Shown: positions 16,077 through 26,331, counted from the first letter of the stretch. The stretch: 64,000 nucleotides of DNA from Motilibacter peucedani (GCF_003634695.1 NZ_RBWV01000011.1:1-64000), one strand, 5' to 3'. Translations and numbers: made by a program. The notes: generated by a model not told the origin, from the sequence alone.

Positions 16077-17525
16077 GTGAAGAGGCAGGCGGGCGTCGCC
16101 GCGGGCAACGCCGACACCGCGCGGGCCGCGGTCGAGGTGCTGCGAGCCGGTGGCACCGCCGTCGACGCGGTCGTGGCCGCCGGCTTCGCCTCGGCGGTCT
16201 CCGAGCTCACGCTCACCGGGCTCGGCGGCGGCGGCTTCCTGCTCGTCGACCGGCCGGGCGAGCGCCCGGTGGTGCTCGACGCCTTCGTCGCGGCGCCCGG
16301 GCGCGGAGCGCGGCGCGAGCCGGAGATGGCGCCGGTGACCGTGCACTTCGAGGACGCCGACCAGGTCTTCCACGCCGGGTGGGGCTCGGTCGCCGTGCCG
16401 GGCTGCCTCGACGGCTACCTCGCCGCCCACGCCCGGTGGGGAGTGCTGCCCCTCGCAGACGTCGTCGCGCCCGCCCGCCGGCTCGCGCTCGAGGGCAGCG
16501 TCCTCGACGGCATCCAGGCCGGCCTGCTCGTTCTGCTGCGCGAGATCCTGCTGCTCAGCGCGGAGGGCCGCGAGCTCGTGGCGCCGCGCGGCGAGCTGCT
16601 GGCTCGCGGGCAGCGGCTGCACAACGAGGCCTACGCCGCGCTGCTCGCCGAGGTGGCCGCGGGCCGCACCCGCAGCCTGGCCGACGCGCGCTGGGCCGCG
16701 CCGTTCGCGGCGGCGGCCGCCGCGGGCGGCGGTGTGCTCACGGTCGACGACCTCGAGGCGTACGCGGTGGTCGAGCGCGCCCCGCTGCACCTGGAGCACC
16801 CGGCCGCCGGCGTCGTGACCAACCCGCCGCCCTCGGTCGGCGGCTCCCGCGTCGTGAGCGCCCTCGCCGAGCTCGCGGGCAGCGGCGACGACGACGAGGG
16901 CGCCTGGGCGCACCGGCTGGCGGCCGCACTCGTACGCATCTCGGCCCGCGAGCCGGGCGCCGGACCGCAGGCGCTGCGCGGCACCACCCACGTCAGCGTC
17001 GTCGACGCCGACGGCACCGCCGCCTCGATGACGACCTCCAACGGCAGCTGCTCCGGCGTCTTCGTGCCCGGCACCGGCGTGCTGCTCAACAACATGATGG
17101 GCGAGCTCGACCTGCACCCCGAGGGCCTGCACGCGCTCGAGCCCGGCACCCGCATCGGCTCGATGACGGCGCCCACGGTCGTGCGGAGCGCCGACGGGTC
17201 CGTGACGGCGCTGGGCACCGGCGGCAGCGAGCGCATCCGCAGCACGATGACCTGCGTGCTCTCGCGCCTGCTCGACCGGGGGGCCGGGCTCGAGGACGCC
17301 GTGCGGGCACCGCGCCTGCACTGGGACGGCGGGCGGCTGCAGGTCGAGCCGGGACTCGCGGCCGACGTGGCGCGCGGGCTCGCCGACGCGTACGCGGTGC
17401 AGACCTGGGCGCGCCCCGACCTCTACTTCGGCGGGGTGCACGCCGTGCGCCGCTCCTCCGACGGCACCACGACCGCCGTCGGCGACGAGCGGCGCGGCGG
17501 GGTCGCGGCGGTCGTCGAGCTCTGA
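16077..17525 (+). CDS. ggt: Gamma-glutamyltransferase / gamma-glutamyl hydrolase family protein
   Basis: An N-terminal nucleophile hydrolase that should self-cleave before Thr303 (ALRG-TTHVSVVD), giving large and small subunits; NNMMGELDL and GTRIGSMTAPT are family signatures in the small subunit. 482 residues, slightly short. There is no signal peptide: the protein starts directly with KRQAGVAAGNADTARAAVEV, so it is probably cytoplasmic, unlike exported enterobacterial enzymes. Substrates may include glutathione-like or other gamma-glutamyl compounds. The GTG start is supported by a TACGGT 7 nt upstream. Confidence 0.88.
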   Translation: MKRQAGVAAGNADTARAAVEVLRAGGTAVDAVVAAGFASAVSELTLTGLGGGGFLLVDRPGERPVVLDAFVAAPGRGARREPEMAPVTVHFEDADQVFHAGWGSVAVPGCLDGYLAAHARWGVLPLADVVAPARRLALEGSVLDGIQAGLLVLLREILLLSAEGRELVAPRGELLARGQRLHNEAYAALLAEVAAGRTRSLADARWAAPFAAAAAAGGGVLTVDDLEAYAVVERAPLHLEHPAAGVVTNPPPSVGGSRVVSALAELAGSGDDDEGAWAHRLAAALVRISAREPGAGPQALRGTTHVSVVDADGTAASMTTSNGSCSGVFVPGTGVLLNNMMGELDLHPEGLHALEPGTRIGSMTAPTVVRSADGSVTALGTGGSERIRSTMTCVLSRLLDRGAGLEDAVRAPRLHWDGGRLQVEPGLAADVARGLADAYAVQTWARPDLYFGGVHAVRRSSDGTTTAVGDERRGGVAAVVEL

Positions 17526-17549
17526 GCCGCGGTGCGCGAGGATCAGGGC

Positions 17550-18095
17550 ATGACCAGCAGCGCCGTGACCGCCGTCAGCCGCGACGGGTCCCACCGGTTC
17601 AGCAAGCTCGTCGTCGAGGCGGTCCGGCTGGTCGAGGGGCTCGGCGTCGAGGGCGACTCGCACGCCGGCGCCACCGTGCAGCACCTGTCCCGCGTGCGGC
17701 GGGACCCGACGGCCCCCAACCTGCGCCAGGTGCACCTGATCGCCGCCGAGCTGCTCGAGGAGCTCGTCGCCGACGGCTTCGACGTCGGCCCCGGCCAGCT
17801 GGGCGAGAACGTCACGACGAGCGGGGTCGACCTGCTGGGCCTGCCGCGCGGCACGCGGCTGCGGCTGGGCGCCGACGCGGTCGTCGAGGTCACCGGGCTG
17901 CGCAACCCGTGCGTGCAGATCGAGCGCTTCCGCACCGGGCTGCTCGAGGTCGTGACGCCGCGCCGCCCCGACGGGAGCGTCGAGCGCCGGGCAGGCGTCA
18001 TGTCCGTGGTGCTCGCGGGCGGCGAGGTGCGGCCCGGCGACCCGGTGGTGGTCGAGCTGCCGCCGGAGCCGTGGTCGCCGCTCGTGCCGGTCTGA
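17550..18095 (+). CDS. MOSC domain-containing protein
   Basis: A 181-residue stand-alone MOSC domain, the C-terminal fold of molybdenum-cofactor sulfurases and of YiiM-type proteins. GDSHAGATVQH, GQLGENVTTSGVDLLGLP and the conserved Cys in LRNPCVQIERF are visible; that Cys is thought to bind the Moco. The substrate is unknown; YiiM-like proteins reduce N-hydroxylated compounds. The ATG at 17550 follows GAGGATCAGGG. It converges on the exporter genes with 3 nt between stops. Confidence 0.88.
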   Translation: MTSSAVTAVSRDGSHRFSKLVVEAVRLVEGLGVEGDSHAGATVQHLSRVRRDPTAPNLRQVHLIAAELLEELVADGFDVGPGQLGENVTTSGVDLLGLPRGTRLRLGADAVVEVTGLRNPCVQIERFRTGLLEVVTPRRPDGSVERRAGVMSVVLAGGEVRPGDPVVVELPPEPWSPLVPV

Positions 18096-18098
18096 GGC

Positions 18099-19279
18099 CT
18101 ACTCCTGGCGGAGCGCGACGACGGGGTCGAGCCGACCGGCCCGCCGCGCCGGCGCGACGCCGAAGATGACGCCGACCGCGACCGAGACGCCGAACGCGAG
18201 CAGCGGCGACCACCAGCTGATGACAGCCGGCAGCGGGCTCACGTAGTCGACGAGCAGCGAGCCGCCTACCCCGACTCCGATGCCGACCACGCCGCCGACG
18301 GTGGTGAGCAGCACGGCCTCGGCGAGGAACTGGGCCAGGATGTCGCGCTGCCGGGCGCCCAGAGCCATGCGCAGGCCGATCTCCCGAGTCCGCTCGCGGA
18401 CGCTCACCAGCATGATGTTGGAGACGCCGACGCCTCCGACGACCAGCGAGATCGCCGCGATGGCCGAGAGCACCAGGGTCAGCAGGCTGAGGATCGTGCC
18501 GACCGTGCCGAGGATCTGGGCCTGCGAGACCGCGGAGAACTCCTCGCCGGGGTACTCCTGCTGCAGCGCGGCCACCAGCTGCGGCTGCAGCCGGTCGACG
18601 TCGTCGCTGCGGGCCGCCTTGACGGCGAGCGCGTCGATGCGGCGCACACCGAAGAGCCGCTGCGCCGAGGTGACCGGCACGTGCACCTCGACGTCGCGGC
18701 TCACGCCGAAGGCCGAGCCCTGGCTGGCGAGCACGCCGATGACGCGGAAGCGCACGCCGCCGATCGTCACGAAGCGCCCGAGCGGCTCGCGGTCGGCGAA
18801 GAGCTGGTCGGCCACCGCCGAGCCGAGCACCGCGACCCGGCGCCGGGTGCTCACGTCCGTGGCGGAGAGGTAGACCCCGCGTCGCAGCGGCTCGTTGAAG
18901 ACGAAGGGCACGTTCTGGTTGGTGCCGCTGACGGTCGCGAACACCGACTTGGCACCGGCGCGCACCTGCTCCCCCGAGGTCACCGTCACCGCGACCGCGC
19001 GCTTGTCGCCGACCACCCGCGCGAGCAGGTCGACGTCGGAGAGCTGCAGCCTGCTGACCGAGGGCGCGGCGCCGAACTGGAACTTGCCGGGCACCACGAG
19101 CAGGAGGTTCGACCCCAGTCCCTCGACCTGCTGCTCGACCTGCTGGCGGGCACCGCTGCCGATGGCGACGAGCAGCACCACCGCGCTGACGCCGACGACG
19201 ACGCCGACCATCGTCAGCGCCGAGCGCAGCCGGTTCGCGCGCAGCGCGTCGAGGGCGACGCGCAGGGCCTCGAGCCCGG

Positions 19280-19283
<4 letters not shown>
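18099..19283 (-). CDS. MacB-like ABC transporter permease
   Basis: A 394-residue FtsX/MacB-type permease: N-terminal helix after a RANRLRSALTMVGVVVGV motif, a periplasmic-type MacB_PCD domain (about 45-240), then three C-terminal helices with the conserved VRERTREIGLRMALGARQRD coupling segment. With the ATPase and membrane-fusion protein upstream it forms a tripartite exporter for small molecules or peptides. The GTG overlaps the ATPase stop by 4 nt. Confidence 0.92.
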
Positions 19284-19971
<688 letters not shown>

Positions 19972-19975
<4 letters not shown>

Positions 19976-21369
19976 GCCACGTGCTGGCCGTCGTGCACGC
20001 GGTCGGCCCCGCTCACGACGACGCGCTCGCCCGCCTCCACGCCCGAGACGACCTGCACGAGGTCCTCGCCCTGCGCGCCCAGCGACACCATGCGCCGGCG
20101 CAGCTCGTGGCCCTCGGCGACCCAGACGGCGTCACGGTCGCCGACCTTGAAGACGGCGGCCGCGGGCACCGACACCGCGTCCTTCGCCGTGCGCACGCGC
20201 AGGTCGACGACGGCGCTCATGCCGGGGCGCGGCGTCGGCGCGTCGGAGCCGTCGGGCGTGACGGCGTCACCCAGCCGCAGGCGTACGCGGTAGGAGACGC
20301 TGCCCGCCGCGCTGGAGGCGGGGTTCGCCTCCACGGAGGTCACGGAGGCCTGGTACGTCGTGCCCGGCACCGCGTCCAGCTCCACGCCCGCGCGGGTGCC
20401 GCGCTGCACGAGCAGGATGTCGGTCTCGTCGACCTCGGCGCTCAGGCTCACGTCGGAGTCGTCGGTCACGGTCAGCAGGGACGCACCGCTGCTGACCGGC
20501 AGTCCCTCGGCGATCACGGGCGTGCCGGCGCCGCCGGAGGACCCGCCCGCCACCGCGCCGGCGGCGCTGCCGAGCAGGTCGCTCGCCTGGCCGGCCAGCC
20601 CGGAGGGCAGCGCGCTCAGCGCGTCGTCGAGGCCGCTCGTGCCGGATCCGGCACCGGCCGCGCCGAAGGTGACGACGCCCGCGACGGGCGCGCGGACGAC
20701 CAGGCTGTCAACGGTCGACTGGGCGACGGCGATCGCGGCTCTCGTCTGCAGGCGCTGGGCGTCGACGAGTGCGGCGGCCGCGGAGGTCAGGCTGCTCGCA
20801 CCGGCGTTGAGGCGGTCGAGCGAGTCCTGCGCCGCCTGCTGGGCGACGGCGAACTGCGACTCGGCCGAGGTGACGGTCGCCAGCGCCTGTGCCCGGGCGG
20901 CCGGGTCGGGGATCGCCTCGGCCGCGGCCCGCGCGCTCGCGAACCCGTCGGCCGCAGCCTTGGCCGTCGCTGCGGCCTGGCGCTGCACCGACGCGGGCGC
21001 GCGCAGGTCCACGGCGCCGGGGGTCGAGCGGGCCAGCTGGGCGTCGGCCTGGCGGGCCTGCTCGAGCCGGGCGCGGGCCGTCGGCGAGTCGATGCGGAGC
21101 AGCACCTGGCCCTGCTCGACGCGGGCGCCGTCGGCGACGCGCAGCTCGGCGACCGTGCCCTGCGCAGGGCTGGTCACCGTCACGGCGGCCCGGGCGACGA
21201 CCTGGCCGGGCGCCTCGACGACCTCGCGCACCGTGGCACGTCCGACCGTGGCGAGCGTCGGCGAGGTCTCGTCACCGCCGGAGGTCACGGCCCACGCGGC
21301 GGCACCGACGAGGACGACGGCCGCCAACGGGACCGCGAGCACGGCGGCCCGGCGCTTCCCGCGGGACAT
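19972..21369 (-). CDS. MacA-like membrane-fusion (HlyD-type) adaptor
   Basis: A 465-residue adaptor anchored by one N-terminal helix (AAVLAVPLAAVVLVGAAAW). A biotinyl-lipoyl-like half motif (VTSPAQGTVAELRVADGARV) is followed by a long Ala/Gln-rich coiled coil (about 110-230), the second half motif (VRAPVAGVVTFGAAG), then beta-barrel domains. The membrane-proximal domain ends the chain. First gene of the three-gene exporter operon. The ATG at 21369 is chosen; a GTG two codons earlier is equally possible. Confidence 0.88.
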
Positions 21370-21454
21370 GTCCACAGGCTACGTCGGCGCGGCGTGCCCC
21401 GCCCGCCCGCGCAGTGCGACCTCGCTCACGCGCACCTCGCCCTACCCGCACCCG

Positions 21455-21517
21455 CGATGATCATGGGCTCGTCCGCACGACACGCGGACGTGCCTCCTGA
21501 GAACCCCATGATCATCG
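21455..21517. repeat. Nested hairpin between divergent genes
   Basis: Perfect 13-bp arms CGATGATCATGGG (21455-21467) and CCCATGATCATCG (21505-21517) enclose a second dyad GTCCGC (21471-21476)/GCGGAC (21484-21489). It lies between two divergent genes, so it is not a normal terminator. Each arm contains the palindrome ATGATCAT. It may be a REP-like element or an operator. Confidence 0.6.
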
Positions 21518-21540
21518 TCAGGGCGAGGGGGTTGCGGCCG

Positions 21541-21570
21541 AGAGGTACATCGATGTACAACAGAGGTACA
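21541..21570 (+). promoter_or_regulatory. Palindromic operator candidate of the PhyH gene
   Basis: A perfect 14-bp palindrome GTACATCGATGTAC (21545-21558) is combined with a 9-bp direct repeat AGAGGTACA at 21541 and 21562, 21 nt apart (two helical turns). It ends 20 nt before the ATG, so a bound protein would block transcription or initiation. The regulator is unknown. Confidence 0.5.
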
Positions 21571-21590
21571 CCACGACGGAGAGGGACACG

Positions 21591-22412
21591 ATGACGCTCG
21601 AGACCATCGACCGCGAGGCCATCACCACCGCGATCACCCGCGACGGCATCACCGCGTGCAAGGGCGCGTTCAGCGTCGAGTGGGCCGACGCGATGCGCGA
21701 GGACATCCTCGCCGCGTTCGAGGAGGCCTCGGCCCGCGAGCACGGCGCCGTCGGCCGCGGCCCGAACCGCTACTACGTCGAGATCCACCCCGAGCAGCTG
21801 CGCGGCTTCGTCGACATCGTGATGCACCCGTGGTTCCGCGCGGTCAGCGAGAGCATCCTCGGCCCCGACTGGACCGTCGTCGAGCTCGGCTTCGACATCC
21901 CGTTCGCCGGCGCCATGAACCAGCCGTGGCACCGCGACTTCCCGGCGCCGGTCGAGACCTACCGCGACCACCGCCTCACCTCGCTCGCCTTCAACCTCAC
22001 TGCGGTCGACACCGCCGAGGACATGGGCCCGTTCGAGATCGCCCCCGGCACGCAGTACGAGTCGGGCCTCGACTGGAAGCACCAGATGTTCCCCGACCGC
22101 GAGGAGTGGAGCCGCTTCGAGTCGCTCGCCCAGCGCAAGTACCCCCAGCGCGGCGACATCTCGGCCCGTTCGGCGCTGACGATCCACCGCGGCACGGCCA
22201 ACCAGTCCGAGAAGAGCCGCCCGGTCCTGGTCGTCGGCGTCGACGCCCCCGGCGCCGGCCACGACGCCCTGCACGACACCGCCGTGACCAAGGGCTACTG
22301 GGCCGGCCTGCCCGAGGAGGTGCGCCAGCACCTGACGGCGCGCGTCGTGGACACGCTCACGCCCATCACGCAGAAGCACGACATCGAGGGCCTGGTGATG
22401 GGCGAGGCGTAG
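21591..22412 (+). CDS. Phytanoyl-CoA dioxygenase (PhyH) family Fe(II)/2-oxoglutarate oxygenase
   Basis: A 273-residue oxygenase of the PhyH family. The iron triad is visible as His and Asp in QPWHRDFP and a distal His in LTIHRGTANQSEKSRP, where the following Arg probably holds 2-oxoglutarate. It lacks the diagnostic features I know for ectoine hydroxylase. The gene stands alone: divergent from the exporter and convergent with proC, 3 nt from its stop. Its substrate is unknown. GGAGAGGG precedes the ATG. Confidence 0.85.
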   Translation: MTLETIDREAITTAITRDGITACKGAFSVEWADAMREDILAAFEEASAREHGAVGRGPNRYYVEIHPEQLRGFVDIVMHPWFRAVSESILGPDWTVVELGFDIPFAGAMNQPWHRDFPAPVETYRDHRLTSLAFNLTAVDTAEDMGPFEIAPGTQYESGLDWKHQMFPDREEWSRFESLAQRKYPQRGDISARSALTIHRGTANQSEKSRPVLVVGVDAPGAGHDALHDTAVTKGYWAGLPEEVRQHLTARVVDTLTPITQKHDIEGLVMGEA

Positions 22413-22415
22413 CCC

Positions 22416-23213
22416 TCAGCCGGCACCCATCTCGCGGCTGCGGTCGCGGGCCGCCTCGAGAGCGTCGAAGACGGCGGCCCGCAGACCGTGGGCCTCGAGC
22501 TGGCGCAGTGCCGCGATGGTCGTACCGCCGGGCGACGTGACCTGGTCCCTGAGCTCGGCGGCGCTGCGTCCGGAGTCGCGCAGCATGGCGGCCGCACCGT
22601 ACGCCGTCTGCGCCACCAGCTCGCGCGCCATCGCGCGCGGCAGCCCGAGCAGCACGCCCGCGTCGACCATCGCCTCGGCGTAGAGGAAGTGGTAGGCCGG
22701 CCCGCTCCCGGCGAGCGCCGTCGCCGCGTCGAAGAGCGTCTCCTTGACCCGCACCGAGCGCCCGACCGGCGCCAGCAGCTCCTCGACCGTGGCCAGGTGC
22801 TGCTCGCCGGCGTACTGCCCGGCGGTCAGGACGTTCATCGCCTCACCCACGCTGATGGGCGTGTTGGGCATGACCCGCACGACGGGCACCGGCCGGTGCA
22901 GCCGCTCCTCGTAGAACCGGGTCGGCAGCCCTGCCGCGATGGAGACCAGCAGCGACTGCGGCGTGACCGCGTGCGCCAGCTCCTCGACGAGCCCGGCCAT
23001 GTCGACCGGCTTCACGCCCAGCACGACGACGTCGGCGCCCGCCGCCTCCTCGGTGCTCACGGTGCGTACGCCGTGGCGCGCCAGCAGCTCGGCCGACCGC
23101 TCCTCGCGGCGGGTGGTCACGACGACGTCGCTCGCGGGCGTCCCGCTCCGGAGGAGGCCGGCGAGGATCGCCTCGCCCATCGTCCCTGCGCCCAGCACCG
23201 CGATCGAGGTCAT
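22416..23213 (-). CDS. proC: Pyrroline-5-carboxylate reductase
   Basis: Final step of proline synthesis: reduces pyrroline-5-carboxylate with NAD(P)H. 265 residues, the family length. The N-terminal Rossmann motif is VLGAGTMGEAIL; VVRVMPNTPISVGEAM and LAGSGPAYHFLYAEAM are substrate-site signatures, and DQVTSPGGTTIAAL marks the C-terminal dimer domain. The ATG at 23213 was chosen because a longer frame runs through the palindromic intergenic region. Confidence 0.96.
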   Translation of the reverse strand: MTSIAVLGAGTMGEAILAGLLRSGTPASDVVVTTRREERSAELLARHGVRTVSTEEAAGADVVVLGVKPVDMAGLVEELAHAVTPQSLLVSIAAGLPTRFYEERLHRPVPVVRVMPNTPISVGEAMNVLTAGQYAGEQHLATVEELLAPVGRSVRVKETLFDAATALAGSGPAYHFLYAEAMVDAGVLLGLPRAMARELVAQTAYGAAAMLRDSGRSAAELRDQVTSPGGTTIAALRQLEAHGLRAAVFDALEAARDRSREMGAG

Positions 23214-23231
23214 GGCGGGAGCGTAGCCAGC

Positions 23232-23292
23232 CCCACGACGTCGTGGTGCCCCATGGCCCTGGGGCGGCGACCAGGGACCACGACGTCGTGGG
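23232..23292. repeat. Composite inverted repeat between the ABC-2 permease and proC
   Basis: Arms CCCACGACGTCGTGGT (23232-23247) and ACCACGACGTCGTGGG (23277-23292) are perfect 16-bp complements. Each arm is itself palindromic (CCACGACGTCGTGG), and an inner GCCCC/GGGGC stem lies between them. It starts directly beside the permease stop codon, so it can act as its terminator. The two palindromic cores, 45 bp apart, could equally be a tandem operator upstream of proC. Confidence 0.65.
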
Positions 23293-24030
23293 TCAGGGGG
23301 TGCGCCGGCGCAGCGTCGCCGCGCCGAGGGCGAGCGCGAGGACGGTGGAGCCCACCACCACGAGGCAGTCGCGGGCCGCCGTGCCGCCGAAGCCCGTGCT
23401 GGTGGACAGCTCCCCCATCGCATCCGCGGCGTAGGTGAGCGGCAGCACGTCGCTGAGCAGCTCCAGCCCGCGCGCCATCTGCTCGCGCGGCGCGATCAGC
23501 CCGCACAGCAGCACCTGCGGCAGCACGACGGCGGGCAGGAACTGCACCGCCTGGAACTCGGTCGCCGCGAAGGCGCTGACGAGCAGGCCCAGCGCGACGC
23601 CCAGCAAGGCGTCGAGCACCGCGACGACCAGGAGAGACCAGACCGGTCCAGCGATGTCCAGTCCTAGGAGCTGCAGCGACACGACCGTCGCGATGACGCC
23701 CTGGAGCACGGCGACGACGGCGAAGCCCAGTGCATATCCTGCGATCAGGTCGAGCTTCGAGATGGGCATCGTCATGAGCCGCTCGAAGGTGCCCGACGTC
23801 CGCTCGCGCAGCGTGGCCACGCTCGTCACGAGGAACATGCTGACGAACGGGAAGATCCCGAGCAGGGCCGGCCCGACGCGGTCGAAGACGGCCGACTGCG
23901 ACGAGAAGACCGCGGACAGCAGCCACAGCAGCACGCACGGGACGAGCAGGAGGAGGGCGACCGTACGCGGGTCGCGCCGGAGCTGCCGCAGCACCCGCAG
24001 CGCCGTGGCGGAGGTCCGGAGGACGCTCAT
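23293..24030 (-). CDS. ABC-2 type exporter permease
   Basis: A 245-residue integral membrane protein with six predicted helices and the ABC-2 signature TSGTFERLMTMPISKLDLIAGY between helices 2 and 3. It pairs with the ATPase upstream, coupled by a 4-nt ATGA overlap. Such pairs export drugs or lipids; the substrate is not predictable. A TetR gene upstream on the same strand suggests inducer-responsive efflux. Confidence 0.92.
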   Translation of the reverse strand: MSVLRTSATALRVLRQLRRDPRTVALLLLVPCVLLWLLSAVFSSQSAVFDRVGPALLGIFPFVSMFLVTSVATLRERTSGTFERLMTMPISKLDLIAGYALGFAVVAVLQGVIATVVSLQLLGLDIAGPVWSLLVVAVLDALLGVALGLLVSAFAATEFQAVQFLPAVVLPQVLLCGLIAPREQMARGLELLSDVLPLTYAADAMGELSTSTGFGGTAARDCLVVVGSTVLALALGAATLRRRTP

Positions 24031-24752
24031 ACCAGCGCACCTCCCTGACGCTCGACGAGGGCGAGGAACGCGGACTCGACGTCGTCGGTCGAGGTGGTGG
24101 TGAGCAGCTCGGCCGCGCTGGCGTCGGCGAGGAAGCGCCCGTCCCGCATGAGGAGCAGCCGCTCGCAGCGCTCGGCCTCGTCCATGACGTGGCTCGAGAC
24201 CAGCAGCGTGCAACCACCGCGTGCCAGTTCGCCGAACAGCTGCCACAGGTCGCGGCGCAGCACCGGGTCGAGGCCCACGGTCGGCTCGTCGAGCACCAGC
24301 AGCTCGGGGCGGCCGAGCAGTGCCGCCGCCAGCGAGACCCGCGCGCGCTCGCCCCCGGACAGGCGGCGTACGAGGGTGCCGGCGTGCCGCGAGAGGCCGA
24401 CCGCCTCGACCACGTCCCGCACCTGGCCGGGCGGGGCTCCGAGCAGCACGGCGAAGTAGTCGAGGCCCTCGCGCACCGTCAGGTCGGCGTAGACGCTCGG
24501 CGCCTGGGTGACGTAGCCGACGCGGCTGCGCAGCTCGGGAGAGCCGGCCGGCGCGCCGAGGACGCGCACGGAGCCGGACTCGACGACCTGCGCACCGACC
24601 ACGGCGCGCATCAGGGTCGACTTCCCGCAGCCGCTGGGGCCCAGCAGTCCGGTGATGGAGCCCGTGCGGACCGAGCAGCTGACGCCCGGCAGCACCGGCC
24701 GCCCACCGCGCCGGACCACGAGGTCGCGCACCTCCACCGCGTTATTCACCAT
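24027..24752 (-). CDS. ABC-2 type exporter ATP-binding protein
   Basis: A 241-residue ABC ATPase: Walker A GPSGCGKST, Q-loop VTQAPSVYADLT, signature RRLSGGERARVS, Walker B LLVLDEPTVGLDP and H-loop SSHVMDEAERC. The ATG at 24752 lies inside a palindrome that probably binds the TetR protein encoded just upstream. The region before it has no clear Shine-Dalgarno, so the message may be leaderless or start a few codons later. Confidence 0.93.
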   Translation of the reverse strand: MVNNAVEVRDLVVRRGGRPVLPGVSCSVRTGSITGLLGPSGCGKSTLMRAVVGAQVVESGSVRVLGAPAGSPELRSRVGYVTQAPSVYADLTVREGLDYFAVLLGAPPGQVRDVVEAVGLSRHAGTLVRRLSGGERARVSLAAALLGRPELLVLDEPTVGLDPVLRRDLWQLFGELARGGCTLLVSSHVMDEAERCERLLLMRDGRFLADASAAELLTTTSTDDVESAFLALVERQGGALV

Positions 24753-24762
24753 GTGATGAATA
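24743..24762. promoter_or_regulatory. TetR-type operator overlapping the ATPase start
   Basis: TATTCACCAT/GTGATGAATA: a 20-bp dyad with 8 of 10 pairs matched, unusually AT-rich for this genome. It covers the ATPase start codon and sits in the 31-nt gap after the TetR gene. Repression of the exporter by that TetR is inferred. Confidence 0.6.
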
Positions 24763-24783
24763 TTGACCCGCGGTGCGGGTCTG

Positions 24784-25398
24784 TCAAGGGACCTGCGGCC
24801 CCAGGTAGCGCTGCACGGTCGGGGCCACCAGGGCCACCACGTCCTCGTCGGTCGCGCCGGCCAGCGGCTCCACCGCCACCACGTGCCGCAGCAGCCCGAG
24901 CCCCACCAGCTGCGCGGCCGCCGCCTGCACGCGCAGCTCGGCGTCCGGGCCGTCGACCCGCGGGACCACGAGAGGCAGCAGCACCTCCCCGACGAAGCCG
25001 CGGAGCAGCTCGGCGCCCGTGGCGCTGCCGGTGGCGGCCGACAGCAGCGCGACGAAGGGACCGCGGCCGGCCGGGTCGGCCCAGACGCCCAGGAAGAAGC
25101 GCACCAGCCGCTCCCCCACCGACTCCCACGGCCCGTCGACCACTGCGGGCAGCGCCTGGCGGGGGTCGAAGGGCAGGTCCATCGCCGCGACGAAGACCTC
25201 CTCCTTGCCCGCGAAGTAGTGGTGCACCAGCGAGGGGTCCACACCGGCGGCTCGGGCGATCGCGCGCAGGCTCGCCCGGTCGTAGCCCTCGGCGCCGAAG
25301 ACCTCGCGCGCGGCGGTGACGATGCGCTCGTAGGCGTCGGAGCCGCCCGCCGGGCGCCCCGGTCTCCTGCGAGGCGTGCCGGAGCCGGGCGGGCTCAC
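24784..25398 (-). CDS. TetR/AcrR family regulator
   Basis: A 204-residue regulator. The HTH is at about residues 25-65 ([44 protein letters not shown]); the C-terminal ligand domain includes [19 protein letters not shown], as in the TetR_C family seen in many actinobacterial efflux regulators. It lies directly upstream of the ABC-2 exporter on the same strand, with a candidate operator between. The GTG overlaps the Ppx stop by 4 nt. Confidence 0.9.
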   Translation of the reverse strand: MSPPGSGTPRRRPGRPAGGSDAYERIVTAAREVFGAEGYDRASLRAIARAAGVDPSLVHHYFAGKEEVFVAAMDLPFDPRQALPAVVDGPWESVGERLVRFFLGVWADPAGRGPFVALLSAATGSATGAELLRGFVGEVLLPLVVPRVDGPDAELRVQAAAAQLVGLGLLRHVVAVEPLAGATDEDVVALVAPTVQRYLGPQVP

Positions 25399-26324
25399 TG
25401 CTGCAGCGCGTCGAGCCGGCGCAGGATGATGCCCTCGCGCAGCGCCCAGGGCGAGATCTCGAGCTCCTCGACGCCGAGCAGGTCCATCGCCGCGTGGGCG
25501 ACGAGAGCCCCGGCGGCCAGCTGGGGTGCACGGTCCTCGCTGACCCCGGGCAGCGCCAGGCGCTTGCGCAGCGGCATGCCCGGCAGCCGCTCCGCCCAGT
25601 CGGCGAGGTCGTCGCGGCGCAGGACGCGGCGGACGTAGGGACCGTCGGCGTACGGCGCGGCGCCCGTGATCCGCGCCAGCGACCGGAACGTCTTCGACGA
25701 GCCCACCGCCCGGTCCGGTGCTCCCGCGAGCAGCACGTCGCGCACCTCGCGGCCGAGCTCCGCGCGGATGTGCTTGCGCAGCGCCTTCACGTCGGAGCTC
25801 GACGGCGGGTCGCCGTGCAGCCAGTCGCGCGTCAGCCGCCCGGCACCGAGCGGCACGCTGAAGGCAGTTGACGGGTCCTCGTCCATGCCCGCCGCGACCT
25901 CGAGGCTGCCGCCGCCGATGTCGAGGACGAGGAGCCGGCCGGCAGACCACCCGAACCACCGGCGTACGGCCAGGAACGTCAGCCGCGCCTCGTCACCTCC
26001 GGGCAGCACCTGCAGACGCACACCGGTCTCGGCGTGCACGCGGGCCAGCACGTCCTCGCCGTTCGGCGCCTCGCGGATCGCCGAGGTGGCGAACGCGAGC
26101 ACCTCCGAGACGCCCTGGTCGTCGGCCATCCGGCACGAGTCCTGCACGAAGCTCAGCAGCGCGTCGGAGCCACCGGCGTTGATGCGCCCGTCGGCGTCGA
26201 GCTGCTCGGCCAGCCGCAGGGGCATCCGGTGCGAGAACGCCGGCAGCGGCCGGGCACCGGGGTGCGCGTCCACCACCAGCAGGTGGACGGTGTTGGACCC
26301 GACATCGAGGACTCCGAGGCGCAC
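25395..26324 (-). CDS. Ppx/GppA family exopolyphosphatase-like phosphatase
   Basis: A 309-residue protein of the sugar kinase/Hsp70/actin superfamily: [16 protein letters not shown] is the phosphate-1 motif, [11 protein letters not shown] and [12 protein letters not shown] (phosphate-2) follow. The short length matches mycobacterial Ppx1 types that hydrolyse short-chain polyphosphate, with or without pppGpp. Its position near proC recalls Rv0496. The GTG start is supported by TACCCT 7 nt upstream. Confidence 0.92.
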   Translation of the reverse strand: MRLGVLDVGSNTVHLLVVDAHPGARPLPAFSHRMPLRLAEQLDADGRINAGGSDALLSFVQDSCRMADDQGVSEVLAFATSAIREAPNGEDVLARVHAETGVRLQVLPGGDEARLTFLAVRRWFGWSAGRLLVLDIGGGSLEVAAGMDEDPSTAFSVPLGAGRLTRDWLHGDPPSSSDVKALRKHIRAELGREVRDVLLAGAPDRAVGSSKTFRSLARITGAAPYADGPYVRRVLRRDDLADWAERLPGMPLRKRLALPGVSEDRAPQLAAGALVAHAAMDLLGVEELEISPWALREGIILRRLDALQQ

Positions 26325-26331
26325 GCACAGG

